Under the pieces are notes generated by a model that was given only the letters and a program-made list of their open reading frames with translations, was not told where the DNA came from and ran no database searches. The position numbers and the translations under genes were made by a program. Shown here piece after piece: positions 35,466 to 46,401 of a DNA stretch of 64,000 bases (position 1 is its first letter; every line of letters begins with the position of its first letter). Origin of the DNA: Zea mays (lineage: Eukaryota; Streptophyta; Magnoliopsida; Poales; Poaceae); contig NC_050099.1 of the NCBI RefSeq assembly GCF_902167145.1, forward strand, positions 59,848,942-59,912,941, written 5' to 3'.

Positions 35466-37299
35466 CAAGCTTTGCTCCGGGACGATCAGGGATACATCCC
35501 AGTATTTCTTCGTCTACACCACCAAAGAGTATAGAACGAGGCTGATAGCCACCTTCTATGGCGAACTCCCTAAACTCATATATGTCTTCTTCACTTAGCT
35601 CCTGACCACCCAAATGCCTCAAGTCGAAGGTATTGTCTTCCATTGAAGTCTCCCCTGCTTTCTTTGTCTTAGAAGACAAAGCCTTAGATGTAACATCCTT
35701 TTGCTTTTGAACCTTAGTAGCGGTTGCATCTTCAACCTCTTTCCCAGGCGCTACATCTGCAATACGTCTATCACTCTTGGAGATGGTAGTCTCAAGTGGA
35801 CCACCACTATCATTGGTTCTGTGGGTTATATCAACAATTCTATATGCCTCAACAATCGCAATCTTCTTCCTTGTTTCTGCTGGAGGAGTCTTACATACAG
35901 CCTTCATAACAGTCTTAATATGTCATTTCTTTCAAAGCACCGGATCCTCACACGCTTTCGTCGTCTCTTCCACAGCAGCCTTCGAAGGACCCCTCACTGC
36001 CCCCTCTTCGGCATTTTGTTCTTTGTCTGTAATAAACTAGTCAGATATGACCCTAGTGGGCTTAGCATCGTGAAAGGCAAAGGACGCGTCATTACCTCTA
36101 GAATTTTTGTAACACCAATAGACGATACCGAGAGGGTCTCAGGGCGTGCTTCGGCGGTTCAGGTATCATCTTGATAACACGACCAGGCTTCGATGGTTTT
36201 CACTTCTTTGGAGCACATGATTTTGGCCCCGATGCGAAGACTCACCTTCATCAACATTTTTTCGTTTTTTCGAAGCTATCTTCTTCTTTTTGTCTTCTTC
36301 CACTGACCTCATAGCCTATCTCTTCATAATACTCACAGTTCTCTTCCTTTTTTCCCCCACCAGCTTCTTCTTCAATTTTTAAGTAGTCTGTATAATTAAA
36401 TCCCGGTGCATCCATGACTCGATTCAAACTTTGTTTCTGTCGATTACCAAAGACATCAGTCATTAGTTGGTCTTCCTTCTTCGTATAATTATCTAGTATT
36501 TCATTACAGATTGCCTCAATCATCTCCAACCACTCGATGCAAAGACCATTGAAAGTATCCTGAAACTTCAATCAGTAAGGTAATCTTACAAATTCAAAAT
36601 TATTCACATCACCTTTGAACTTCGGCATTCCCGAGTCGCTTAATGTTGGGAAGACCCCATTGGAAAGATACTCTTGAACCAAGTATCGTGTACCAATTTT
36701 CTCAGCAACAACCCTAAAATGGACATCGGCTATTTGAGACAGAGATCCAATCTTCATGTAGTAGAGAGGTCTCGTTAGGCCAAAGTTTAATCTCATTGGG
36801 CTCATTACTATGTTTTTAACATTCTCTCTTCGCATTTAGTGTCAACTGATGAAGAAATATCTCAAACTTCTTCAGTACCTCAGCAATGATTTCATATATC
36901 AGGAACCAAAGTCGAGCGCGTAAGAAGCTTCTGAACACCACAACTTCATCATCCTTCAGCTCCAGAATGATTTCATCGCCAGCAAATCTAATTAAATCAT
37001 CATCATTTTTGCCAATATACCCAAGTTTTTTCATCATGTCCAAATCTTCACCTTCATAATAGATTTCCCAAACTCAATGTGAATAGGTTTACTCAGCCAA
37101 AGGATATTGGGGTCTTCTTCGTCATATTCACTTTTAATTCCACCTTCAGCTTTAGAATTACTTTTTCCAAAGGACACATTTCTTCCATCGGCTCAACAAT
37201 GCCAGACTCCCACATCACTTCTGAAATTGGAGCTATCTCAACCATGTATGTCTCCTCACCCTCATTAACCAATCTAGCGGTTGTATGAATCATAACCAT
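35466..37299 (-). pseudogene. antisense gene of Tat element, copy 3, degenerate
   Basis: Minus-strand homolog of the genes at 18363 and 62123. The start near 37299 reads MVMIHTTARLV; then come IAPISEVMWESG (compare IPISEAMRRSG), DDEVVVFRSFLRARLWFLI with EVLKKFEIFLHQLT (36816-37043), IGTRYLVQEYLS (36572-36835), EAICNEILDNYTKKEDQLMT (36251-36571) and the GGQELSEEDIYEFREFA...PRSILFGG block (35422-35907). Frames shift between these blocks and stops intervene. The 3' exons with the coiled coil were removed by the deletion that fused the gene to the LTR stump. Confidence 0.8.
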
Positions 37300-37634
37300 T
37301 GCAAGGCAAGCTAAAGTTTGATCGAAAACTTGAAAGTGTGAAAATACCTTCGGATACAGTAAAACATTTGGTAGCACAATGACACAAATGCAACCAATGT
37401 TGTAAAAACCTAAAGCCGACCAATCTGCTTACATAGCTCGGTAAGCGGTGGGTGTGAACGATCGTCACACCCATACCTACTGATCAGTGGACCGGTAGAG
37501 CTCATGTTTTTACTCGTTTTTTAATAACAAGCTCAAAGAAGGTGTTTTTCAAACCTTCGGCATAAAGAGGACTTCATATGTTTCACGGACCTAGCTCGTT
37601 ATGAAAAAAACGATCTAGCACCACGAAGGGCTAC

Positions 37635-38405
37635 TGTTGGGGGTCTCCTTCTCCCGAAGGTCCTAAAAACACTCAGTAACAATTATGTTTCGATAAAATG
37701 TATTACAGGACTAATGTCAAAAGTAGGTTTCGAGTAGGGCACGCACCAAGACTTCAGCGATCATTGTGAACATACTTCGGACGAAGCTAATTCTAAAGGT
37801 CCACGAGGGATGACAAACTAAGTCGAGAGGAGGAGGACTTTAACCTTGACATGTACATTAGAATGTATGAATAGGAATCTAGCATATAATTGTAAATTTA
37901 TTTGGGCTATGTCTCGGGTCTATAATAGAAGAACAGTACCATGTACTATTCACCTTTTTCGTGGGAGAGAACACTATCATTTGTTCAGCTTTCGAAGGTA
38001 CCTTTGAGCTCTCATTCGTGTAAAACCGAAGGTATGCTTGTAATTGTTTATCACATTACCAGGAATGAAATTTGAGATGAATGTGCAGATAAGTTAGAGG
38101 ACTTGTTCTTTATTATTTGGACTTTCTATTCTTGTCAGATATATGCAAAATCTTTATTTGTCACCTTCTTCCTTCATATGACCTTCGTAAAGAGGCTAAA
38201 TGGAGGAAGAAGCAGACAACGTACTAATTCATGTTGACTTGTTTTTGACATCCCGAAGGATTCAAAAACAAGTGTCCAACACTACCTTCATCCTTGGATC
38301 TTTAACTCAAAGGGATAACGTCTCAAGGACGAAGGTCCCTACTGTTTAACATTGTGTTCCCTTGTTTTTTTGGTTCTATACAGCAATCAAAAAAAGTGGC
38401 CAACA
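37635..38405 (+). repeat. 3' LTR of the Tat deletion derivative
   Basis: 771 bp, TGTTGGGGGTCTCC to GTGGCCAACA, followed by GTTAG. Similar in style but not alignable end to end with the other Tat LTRs, so it is a distinct family. Confidence 0.85.
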
Positions 38406-38410
38406 GTTAG

Positions 38411-38679
38411 GTTTGGGACACCACACTTGTTTTTGAGGTGGGGTTCTTAGAGGCTCTACAAGGACTCCATCTCTCACAGCTGGAGTGGCAAACGTAGGAG
38501 GAGTGAACTTTATAGGGTAGGAGGTGGTTGTAGGTTTTTTGAAGGTGTAAAACCACTACACTCACCACCCTTACCATAATGGGAGTCACTATCCCATTCC
38601 TAGCAGCAAAGCGTAACCCTGGTCCACCAGTTCCCCTCTTGAACTAACTGACCATCATGCCAAACTAGGGCTCACTACT
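38411..38679. other. unassigned flank left of the 22 kb element
   Basis: About 270 bp continuing the flank from 35393 and ending in CTACT, the target duplication of the next element. No coding frame or repeat structure recognised. Confidence 0.4.
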
Positions 38680-39308
38680 TGTCGGTGTTTTGGGTCCGAC
38701 CGCACACCCGGGGTTGCCCCTTAAGGTGTTTTTAGGAGTAGGACGGTGTCAACGACTGTAGCAAAATGGTTCGTGCCGATCGCACGAGGGACAATGGACA
38801 AGATTTACAGGTTCGAGCCGCTTAGAAGTGCGTAACACCCTACGTCCTGGTGAGTATATGAGCGTGGTTACAAGAGGACTCTCTGGATTGAGGGCGCAGA
38901 GAGTTTACGTGGGTGGCTAAGTAAAAATGGGGTCGATCGATCTGAAGGGGTGCCCCCTAGGCCTTATATACTCGACCGTGGGGCAGTACATGTGATATGA
39001 TAACATCAAGTAGCTAAAAGATAGTGAACCTCTTGAGTTTATCCCTACGTAACCTTCGCCGACTTATCCTCGCATGGCTCCGTTGCATGGGGGCTTCAGC
39101 GCGGGAAAGTCGGGTCTCTGTTGCGATTCATTCGTTCGACGTTGTGGGCCGTCCGGGTTTGCACCAGTCCAGGCTCACGTCTTCTCTTCTTTGTTGGTTG
39201 CCTTTCCCTAGGTCCACGAAAGAATGACCTTACGAATTATTGGGCCCTTGGGCCTTTCGTGAGGCCTTTTACTTCTTTAGTGGGCCCAGGGGATATCTAT
39301 CCCCCACA
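38680..39308 (-). repeat. 3' LTR of the 22 kb Tat element
   Basis: 629 bp; minus-strand TATA-like TATATAAGG about 38961-38970. The sense-strand polypurine tract just outside it reads ATCGGGGGCT. Confidence 0.93.
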
Positions 39309-39315
39309 AGCCCCC

Positions 39316-39749
39316 GATCTTTGGGTTGATTTAGAGGTAATCAACTCAAAGATCCAAGGTCCAAAAAATGACTCCCTGCTGTCTTCTCTTGCTCTGATCA
39401 TTCGTTCGACCAAAGTTTAGTTTTGTGCTTGTGCCTTAGAGGTCGGCATTTTGGATTATAAGATTCTGGACTTCATTGGGTGCACCGGAGGTGCACCCAA
39501 TGGGTGTAGCCCCCGACCTTTGAGTAGATTTTAGAAGATAATCTACTCGAAGGTCTTCTCCAAAGATTATCTCCATTCGCGCTCCTGCATCTCGGTTGAG
39601 GATTGATCTTTTCAATCTTGTCCCACACCTTAGAAGTCGGCGCTATATCGGTTTAGAATGATACTCCATGGGGTGAACCGGAGGTGCACCCAATGGGTGT
39701 AGCCCCCGACCTTCAAATGGATTTTTTAAGGATAATCCATTCGAAGGTC
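39316..39749 (-). repeat. three hairpin plus polypurine-like modules next to the 3' LTR
   Basis: Hairpins at 39316-39354, 39515-39555 and 39708-39749 each have 16-base arms and 7-10 base loops. Arm pairs are GATCTTTGGGTTGATT/AATCAACTCAAAGATC, GACCTTTGAGTAGATT/AATCTACTCGAAGGTC and GACCTTCAAATGGATT/AATCCATTCGAAGGTC. On the plus strand each is preceded by AGCCCCC, i.e. a polypurine GGGGGCT follows it on the sense strand; the first of these is the polypurine tract of the LTR itself. Copies 2 and 3 also share the upstream ACCCAATGGGTGT. Confidence 0.85.
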
Positions 39750-40364
39750 TTCCTTTTGGAAAAAATTGGCATGAAGCTATTCGCATTATGCTTTGGAGGT
39801 CAGCATTATGTCATCAAAATTTTGCTGCAGAGGTCAGCATATATTTTGTCTTTAGCAGCCGAGTTTGCAATCCGTCCATATCTTGCTAGGTAATGCAATT
39901 TATTTGCTTCTGCAACTTGATTGGACGTTTGATGGACGTTCTGTGTCTAGTCCTCACATCGCTTCTGTCGGTCATATCTTGTACTTTGCTGGCTATATTT
40001 GGCTTTCCTCTGATCCTTACTGATATCTCATTTTTGTCTTGGGGTATTTACTGCGTGCCCTGCACGGATGTGACTGTTTTGAAAAATATACTGATAATTC
40101 CTGGGCGTCCCCCCCCCCAATGGGTGTGGGCAAGGGACGGCTTGGTACGCTGAGTGTTTTAGCCGGCTACTTCTGAGTAGTAATGTGATGGGACGGCTAG
40201 TGTAATCATATCCTTTGCGCTGTTGACTGGAGTCCCAATGGGTGCAGTATTGCATGAAACGGCGTCCGCCGTCCGACGTGTCTTCAGATGGGTGGGAGTG
40301 CTTATTGAATGCTTTGCGACTGTTCAGTGACCGCGGTTGGAAGTGAGCGGTTGCCTTTCCTTTC

Positions 40365-40372
40365 TATAAATA
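40365..40372 (+). promoter_or_regulatory. TATA box for the acidic reading frame
   Basis: TATAAATA 80 bases upstream of the ATG at 40452, followed by a pyrimidine-rich leader and a good start context (CCACCATGG). Confidence 0.65.
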
Positions 40373-40451
40373 ACGCTCTTGCTCCTCTGGTTTTTTCGCA
40401 TCCTTTGCTGTTCTCTGCTTCTTCCCTTTCTTCTCTCCCAAAGCTTCCACC

Positions 40452-40726
40452 ATGGGCAAGAACAACAAGCGCAAGCGTGAGCCGACTCCTCCATCGGAGG
40501 AGTTTGGTGACTCGGAATACTCAGAGGAGGAGTTCTCCTCTGAGTCCGAGGGGTCTCCGGCTCCCATCCCCCTGCGTGAGTCGTCTGATGACTCAGACGA
40601 CTCCCAGGGGCTTGCGGCGGAGGTCTGGACGTACATCCGGGCCGTCGAGCGCTCCGGGCTCGAGGGCTCGGATGAGTCTGAGTTCTCCTCGGACGAGGAG
40701 GACTCGGACGGCGGCGAGGACGAAGA

Positions 40727-40758
<32 letters not shown>

Positions 40759-40946
40759 GTGGCGACGGCGACGGTGACGGCGGCAACGGCGGCGGAGGCA
40801 GCGGCGGCAAGGGCAGCACCAGAGGCGGCAGCAGCACGGGCAGCACCAAGGGCGGCGGCGGCAAGGGCAGCGGCGGCAAGGGCAGCACCAGAGGCGGCAG
40901 CAGCACGGGCAGCACCAAGGGCGGCGGCGGCAAGGCCAGTGGCTAA
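40452..40946 (+). CDS. small acidic, Gly/Ser-rich protein of the Tat element, unknown function
   Basis: 164 residues, intact, intronless, on the strand opposite to pol. Residues 2-12 are basic (GKNNKRKREP; possible nuclear signal). Residues 15-80 are Ser/Glu/Asp-rich with one ordered patch (LAAEVWTYIRAVERSG). Residues 80-112 are an almost pure Asp/Gly/Glu run. The tail is Gly/Ser/Lys/Thr-rich with a block (GGKGSTRGGSSTGSTKGGG) present twice as a direct DNA duplication. The start lies in an optimal context downstream of a TATA box. An acidic chaperone-like or chromatin-associated role is only a guess from composition. Low-complexity reading on the opposite strand (Arg/Cys/Pro-rich) is a shadow. 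Confidence 0.6.
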
Positions 40947-41190
40947 ACGCCACTAGTCTTTAGATATTAGTATAGTGTAGTTAAAATAATGTAGTAGTAA
41001 TTTAGAGTAGTATAGTGTAGTTTAGTAGTAGTAGTAATGTAGAGTAGAAGTAGGGAAGCACCAACTCGCGAAGAGTTGGTTTGTAAACTCATTAACTTCC
41101 CTTTAATGAAGAACTGTCGTTGACCCCCCTTTTCGATGACTCGTCGTTGCTTTTTCTGAATGTTGAACTGATTCTTTTGATATAGTAGAA

Positions 41191-42101
41191 ACAACGCTGA
41201 GCGATGTGAAGGTTGACATCAGCGTTTTAGAAGTAACACCAAGCAATCGAACACAAGACCAGCGTTTTAGAGGCAATGCCGAATGATAGAAGGTCGGCGT
41301 CGGCATTTTAGAAGTAATGCCGAGCGACAGAATACGAGTTTGGCGTTTTAGAGGCAACGCCGAGTGTTTAAAGGTCGACATCGGCATTTTAGAAGTAATG
41401 CCAAGCGATTTGGACACGAGGTCGGCGTTTTAGAAGCAACGCCGAGTGATTGAAGGTCGGCGTCGGCATTTTAGAAGTAACGCCGAGCGATTGAACACGT
41501 GGTCGGCGTGTTAGAGGCCACGCCGAGTGATTGGAGGTCGGCGTCGGCATTTTAGAAGTAACGCCGAGCGATTGAACATGTGGTCGGCGTGTTAGAGGCC
41601 ACGCCGAGTGATTGGAGGTCGGCGTCGGCATTTTAGAAGTAATGCCGAGCGATTTGGACACGAGGTCGGCGTTTTAGAAGTAACGCTGAGTGATTGAAGG
41701 TCGGCGTCGGCATTTTAGAAGTAACGCCGAGCGATTGAACACGTGGTCGGCGTGTTAGAGGCCACGCCGAGTGATTGGAGGTCGGCGTCGGCATTTTAGA
41801 AGTAACGCCGAGCGATTGAACATGTGGTCGGCGTGTTAGAGGCCACGCTGAGTGATTGGAGGTCGGCGTCGGCATTTTAGAAGTAATGCCGAGCGATTTG
41901 AACACGAGGTCGGCGTTTTAGAGGCAACGCCGAGTGATTGAAGGTTGACGCCGGCATTTTAGAAGTAATGCCGAGCGATTGAACACGGGGTCGGCGTTTT
42001 AGAGGCAGCGCCGAGTGATTGAAGGTTGACGCCGGCATTTTAGAAGTAATGCCGAGCGATTGAACACGAGGTCGGCGTTTTAGAGGCAACGCCGAGTGAT
42101 A
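41191..42101. repeat. 81 bp minisatellite with 244 bp higher-order period
   Basis: About eleven units built from GTCGGCGTCGGCATTTTAGA, AGTAACGCCGAGCGATTGAA and GGTCGGCGTGTTAGAGGCCA type segments. Blocks of three units recur every 244-247 bp (compare 41389, 41633 and 41877). Minus-strand open frames through it only reflect the repeat length divisible by three. It lies between the acidic gene and the antisense gene. Confidence 0.88.
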
Positions 42102-42381
42102 GCCAGCTTCACGAGTTACTTTGAGGATAATAACCGAGTGATGAAGTGGCACGTCGGCTTTTTTGGAAATAACTGTTTAGATGTCCACGTGGCATGCTGG
42201 GATTTCGGAAATAACCGCCGGGTGATGACTGGGCACTTTTTGAAAGGGTATCTGGCTCAAGAATATCCCCTAAGAGTTGCGCTTTTAGCCGCCTTTGCTT
42301 TCCGTGCCCTAGTTCTTGCATTCCCGCATCTGAATCTTCTCTGCCACTCGCCTCCTACTCTGTTCGCCAGTGAGAAGCAAG

Positions 42382-45300
42382 ATGGCGCCCAAGAGGAAAA
42401 CTGCGAACTCGTCTGCTGCGGTGATCCCCGCAATCGACCCCAACAGTCAGTTACCCTTCGCAGGTAACCACATGTCCGTTATTTCCGAAGCTGAGCTTCT
42501 CCGTCTTGTCTCCATCGGGGTTCTTCCTCCGCGGGAACTCTGTTCTTGGCGGATCTGCCACGGGACTACTGTCCCAACCGAAGATACCCACGAGTCAGTA
42601 GTTTATGCTCCCTTTCTTCTCCGTGGCCTCGGCCTTCCAATCTCTCCTTTTTTCCGTGGCCTTCTTGACTTTTATCATATCAACTTGACCCATTTGAACC
42701 CTAATTCCATTCTCCAAATCTCCATCTTCGTTCACCTATGCGAAGCCTACCTCGGTGTGCTGCCGCATTTCGGTTTGTGGAAGTATCTGTATCATTGTCG
42801 CCCTGGGATGGCCGGGGGGCAACACCAGCTGGTCGGAGGTGCCAGTTTGGAGATGCGCCGTGGGCGGAAGACCGAGTATCTTGAGATTCCCCTCAAAGAT
42901 AGCATTAAAGGGTGGCGTCTGGAGTGGTTTATAGTTGACAATTATGGAAATTCTCTCCCCTCCCGGTCGGGAAGACAGCCAGACGTTCGCACTCCGAGTT
43001 GGACTGAGTCTCCCACAGATCAGGAGGTGGCCGAGGCGGGCGTGCTGCTTACTGAAATCGGATTACTGAAAGAAAGAGGTCTGACTGCCGAAGCTGTGGT
43101 CACTGATTTTGTTTTCAAGAACATTCAGCCACTGAAAGACAGGGCCTATCCAGCATATCAGTATCGAGGGCTGGCCGACTCAACTCGGGTTACCAATAAG
43201 AGAATTTCTTCTGTTGACTTGGTAAGCCGACTTGAAATGATCCTCAGGGGTAAAGTTTCGAATGTTGGTGCTCCAGTGGCATACTCGGCTTGGAACCTAC
43301 CTCCTCCCAAAGCTTTCACCCTTTTTGTGTGTCAAATCCGCCTGTGACTGACAGCAATTTGGGCCTTAGAGTGCGACCCTCTGCTGAGGAAGTCAGTACT
43401 TTGGTTGCTTCGCTCGGGGCGATTCCTGATGATGAACGGCAGGTTTATTTTGAAGTGCCTCTGAACCCCAGTGATGCTGACATAAATGACATGCTTGATC
43501 TATTAGCTGAGGATTCGTCCGACGCTGCTCCTGATGGTACCTTAGCAGTGGTGCCCCTTCCAGAGGTTGATACAACTTTGGATGTCCCGAAACCTGTCAG
43601 CACTCGTCCGAGGCGCCCTAGCCGAACCAGTCAGCCCGAGCCTTCTGCTGATGAGCAAAAGAAAAAGAGAAGACGCCTCCGGCGAGTATCCAGTTTTGAT
43701 GAGGACGCCGGCACTTTAGCTCCTGCTGCTGAAGAAGTGCCTGTAATCGGTCTTACTGACACTGATCCCAATGGGTGTGCCCAAACTGTTGTTGATCCCA
43801 ATGGGAGTGCTGCTTGTGTTGCTGCTGTGGAGGATGAAGAGGAAGAAGATGAAGCTCCTTTAACTCGGAAAAACAGTCGGCAGATCATTGCCAGTGGTGG
43901 AAGTAGTGGAGTTCCTTCTCCTGCTTTGTCTGCCCTTATTGGTCTGCAAGAGCTGTCCATGGCCAACTTTGATCAAACTCTAGAGGATATGGTCCCAGAG
44001 GATTTGCTATCAGAGCCTGTGGATGTTGATGCAACAGAGACTTGTGCTGCCGTGCCCGATGCTGGGTTGAGGTCATCCCGTGCCTCGTCGACCTTAGAGC
44101 ATGATCTCGAGGGTCGGGATGTTGATTTGGATTGTCCCGGTCCCATGGAAGTAGCTGAAGGCCCGTCAACCTTAGAGGTGGTTACGGCAGAGAGCTTGGA
44201 CCCCTTGAATAGTGCTGACACGCGCCCAGCCCCCGAGGATGTCACCGGGGAAGGCTTAGCTCGGGTGAAGAGTGTAAGCCACTGCCCAGCCCCCGAGGGT
44301 GTTGCCGGGGATGATCCGGCTCAAGTGGGCAGTGCCGACTTTGACCCAGCCCCCGAGGGTGTCCGAGCGAGGTCTCCTTCCTGCACTTCCATGGATGTTC
44401 ATGCGGGTTCACCTCCACACTCTGGCGGTATGGTGGTGGCCCAAACTCTGGATCAGGAGGTCGCTTTAGAGGGCAGCATCCCCACTGGTCTGGCGTTAGG
44501 ATCTGTTGAATGTACTGAGCTCGTTCCTGCTGGTCTGCTGCAAGCTGCCTCGGGTGGTGGTCTGGCACCTGGTTATCAGCTGATTTCTCCTGACTTGGGG
44601 ATCCCTTCGGTCTTTTCCAACCTCCAGGTGCTGTGCCGTTCTTTAGTTTGATCTTTATGTTGCATGAATTGTTGTCATTATGTTCATCCGCTCTTCTTAT
44701 CAGGCTTTGGTGGATGGAATGGCCAGCCAGCTGAAGTCGCAGGGTGCTTCCATCCCAGAAGTGGCTTCATCTCTTGAGCGTTGGAATCCGGTGTTGCTTC
44801 ATCGTCGTGTATCCGAGTTGGAGGCAACTAATGCTGGTTAGTGCCCTTTCTTCTTCTTCCTTGCCTTTGTTCGTGGATTGTTTTACCTTCTGACCTCATT
44901 TCGTTTGATTACCTCTTGATAGGAATGACTCGGCAGATTGCAGTTCTTGAGGAAAAACATTCCCAAGATCAAGCTGAAATGGCTCGACGGTGCGCTGACT
45001 TCGAGGAGAGGTATTCTCAGAGCCAGACTGAACTGAGTCAGGTCTCCGCGGCTTTGGATGACGCCAACGCTCTGAGTTCTTCTCTTCATGCTCAGCTTGA
45101 CTCTGAAAAGGTAACTTTCAAAACCGTGCTTCGCCTTATCATGCTCTTTTTACTTGCTTGGATTCTGAAGGAGTTGATTTTTGTTTGCAGGAAGAAAAAC
45201 GTATCCTCGCTGCTTCTCGCGACAATCTGGATAGATTGTATCGAGATTCTAGCAATTCGCTGACCATCTTGGAGAGGAGCCACCATTTTACAATGGAGGA

Positions 45301-45652
45301 ACTGGACAATCAGCGTTGCAGGCTGCAAGAATCTTCGGACGAAGTGACCCGCCTTACGCAGTTCCTATCAGCAAAGGATGCCACCATCAAGGGACTCCGA
45401 GCTTCTAAGAAATCCATTGCTCAGGAGTTAGAAGCTGCTCAGCTGGCTACTAGAGTTGCCGAAGAAACTGCTGTCACTTTCAAAGCTCAGCGTGATAAAG
45501 CCCTGGACAAGGCTATTCGGGCGGGACGAATCTTGATGAGAAGACCCGGCGTGGTTGTCCCTGAAGACATAAGAGCCGATGTGAATGCTGCCCCCGATTC
45601 TTCGAATCGCCCTTCTTCGTCAGTCGTTCCTGAGAAAGACATTGGAAAATAA
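42382..45652 (+). CDS. antisense gene of the 22 kb Tat element, copy 4, four exons, one frameshift
   Basis: Start ATG 42382 in good context (AAGATGG). Exon 1 (42382-44627) encodes a PF04195-type N-terminal region (EAELLRLVSIGVLPP, YAPFLLRGLGLPISPFFRGLL, INLTHLNPNSILQISIFVHL, GLWKYLYHC), then a long acidic and Pro-rich linker with basic clusters (KKKRRRLRR). One single-base shift near 43320 breaks exon 1. Exons 2-4 (44704-44836, 44923-45110, 45191-45652) have consensus GT/AG borders and keep phase. They encode a coiled coil (ARRCADFEERYSQSQTELSQ, and a heptad-rich last exon) ending in a stop at 45650-45652. It is convergent with pol, 750 bp away. Function unknown; a spliced protein of about 1,000 residues would result without the shift. 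Confidence 0.78.
44211..44370 (+). repeat. 60 bp in-frame repeat in the antisense gene linker
   Basis: Three units starting AGTGCTGAC, AGTGTAAGC and AGTGCCGAC, each encoding a CPAPEGVAGDDPAQV-like segment. Period exactly 60 bp, so the frame is kept. Confidence 0.85.
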
Positions 45653-45837
45653 AGAAACATTTCGCGTGCTATGAGCGCGCGGTTAGCATGATCAAGTACT
45701 CGTTAGAGGTTATCGGCTTATCATTCGAATGACATTATCACTCTCTTATTGTATCCGAATTTATTAATTTGCAAATTTGTGGTAACGCTGCATAATGATT
45801 ATGAAGTTTGTTTTCGGGATATGGAAGTCATCCCTTG

Positions 45838-46292
45838 GGTTGCGCAAGCGCGAGTAAACTACACCGGCTTGAGCCACCACTGACTTTAGCCGATAGCTCC
45901 GCTAGTAGGGTATAGTGGTCACCCTGGGTTAAGTAAGCGTGAGCATGTTGCACCGCCTTAAGTCGTTGCCGACTTAAGTTGATTGCTCCGTTTGTAGGGC
46001 ATAGTGGTCACCCCGAGTTAAGTAAGCGTGAGCATGTTGCACCGCCTTAAGTCGTTGCCGACTTAAGTCGATTGCTCCGTTTGTAGGGCATAGTGGTCAC
46101 CCCGAGTTAAGTAAGCGTGAGCATGTTGCACCGCCTTAAGTCGTTGCCGACTTAAGTCGATTGCTCCGTTTGTAGGGCATAGTGGTCACCCCGAGTTAAG
46201 TAAGCGTGAGCATGTTGCACCGCCTTAAGTCGCTGCCGACTTAAGTCGATTGCTCCGTTTGTAGGGCATAGTGGTCACCCCGAGTTAAGTAA
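45838..46292. repeat. 89 bp tandem repeat with internal palindrome, between convergent genes
   Basis: Five units (the first diverged), each with TTAAGTAAGCGTGAGCATGT, then the inverted repeat CTTAAGTCG...CGACTTAAG and GGGCATAGTGGTCACC. The array lies exactly between the 3' end of the plus-strand antisense gene (45652) and the 3' end of minus-strand pol (46402). Confidence 0.9.
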
Positions 46293-46401
46293 GAATGTGA
46301 GTCAATCGTAAACGAGCCGAGTATCTTTGAAATCTCTCTTTATTCATGACGTATTTCCATTATACAGAATACATGGTCGCCCCGGCTGTTTTGAAATACA
46401 G

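Larger units (their letters stand above)
35394..38405 (+). mobile_element. Tat-type Gypsy deletion derivative with intact target duplication
   Basis: Flanked by GTTAG on both sides (35389-35393 and 38406-38410). Left end: the first 70 bp or so of an LTR (TGTTGGAGGTCGCC...), which then runs abruptly into antisense-gene sequence. Right end: a complete LTR of 771 bp (37635-38405). Everything between early 5' LTR and the antisense gene (rest of LTR, gag, pol) is gone. Sense strand is plus, since the antisense gene is on the minus strand and a purine tract (CACGAAGGGCTAC) precedes the right LTR. Confidence 0.88.

Noticed and set aside
38407..38589. A short minus-strand frame in the flank left of the 22 kb element
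   Set aside because: Sixty codons, no motif, and it starts inside the LTR end and target duplication of the neighbouring element.
40324..40953. Arg/Cys/Pro-rich 209-codon and Pro/Leu/Ser-rich 189-codon frames on the minus strand
   Set aside because: Shadows of the acidic plus-strand frame at 40452-40946, which has the TATA box and start context.
41103..42152. Four minus-strand frames with a 27-residue repeat (SKMPTPTSNHSAWPL type)
   Set aside because: They are translations of the 81 bp minisatellite, whose unit length is divisible by three; no independent start, promoter or conservation argues for protein.
45838..46292. Regularly spaced repeats considered as a CRISPR-like array
   Set aside because: Units are contiguous 89 bp tandem copies without unique spacers, in a plant retrotransposon; it is a minisatellite.
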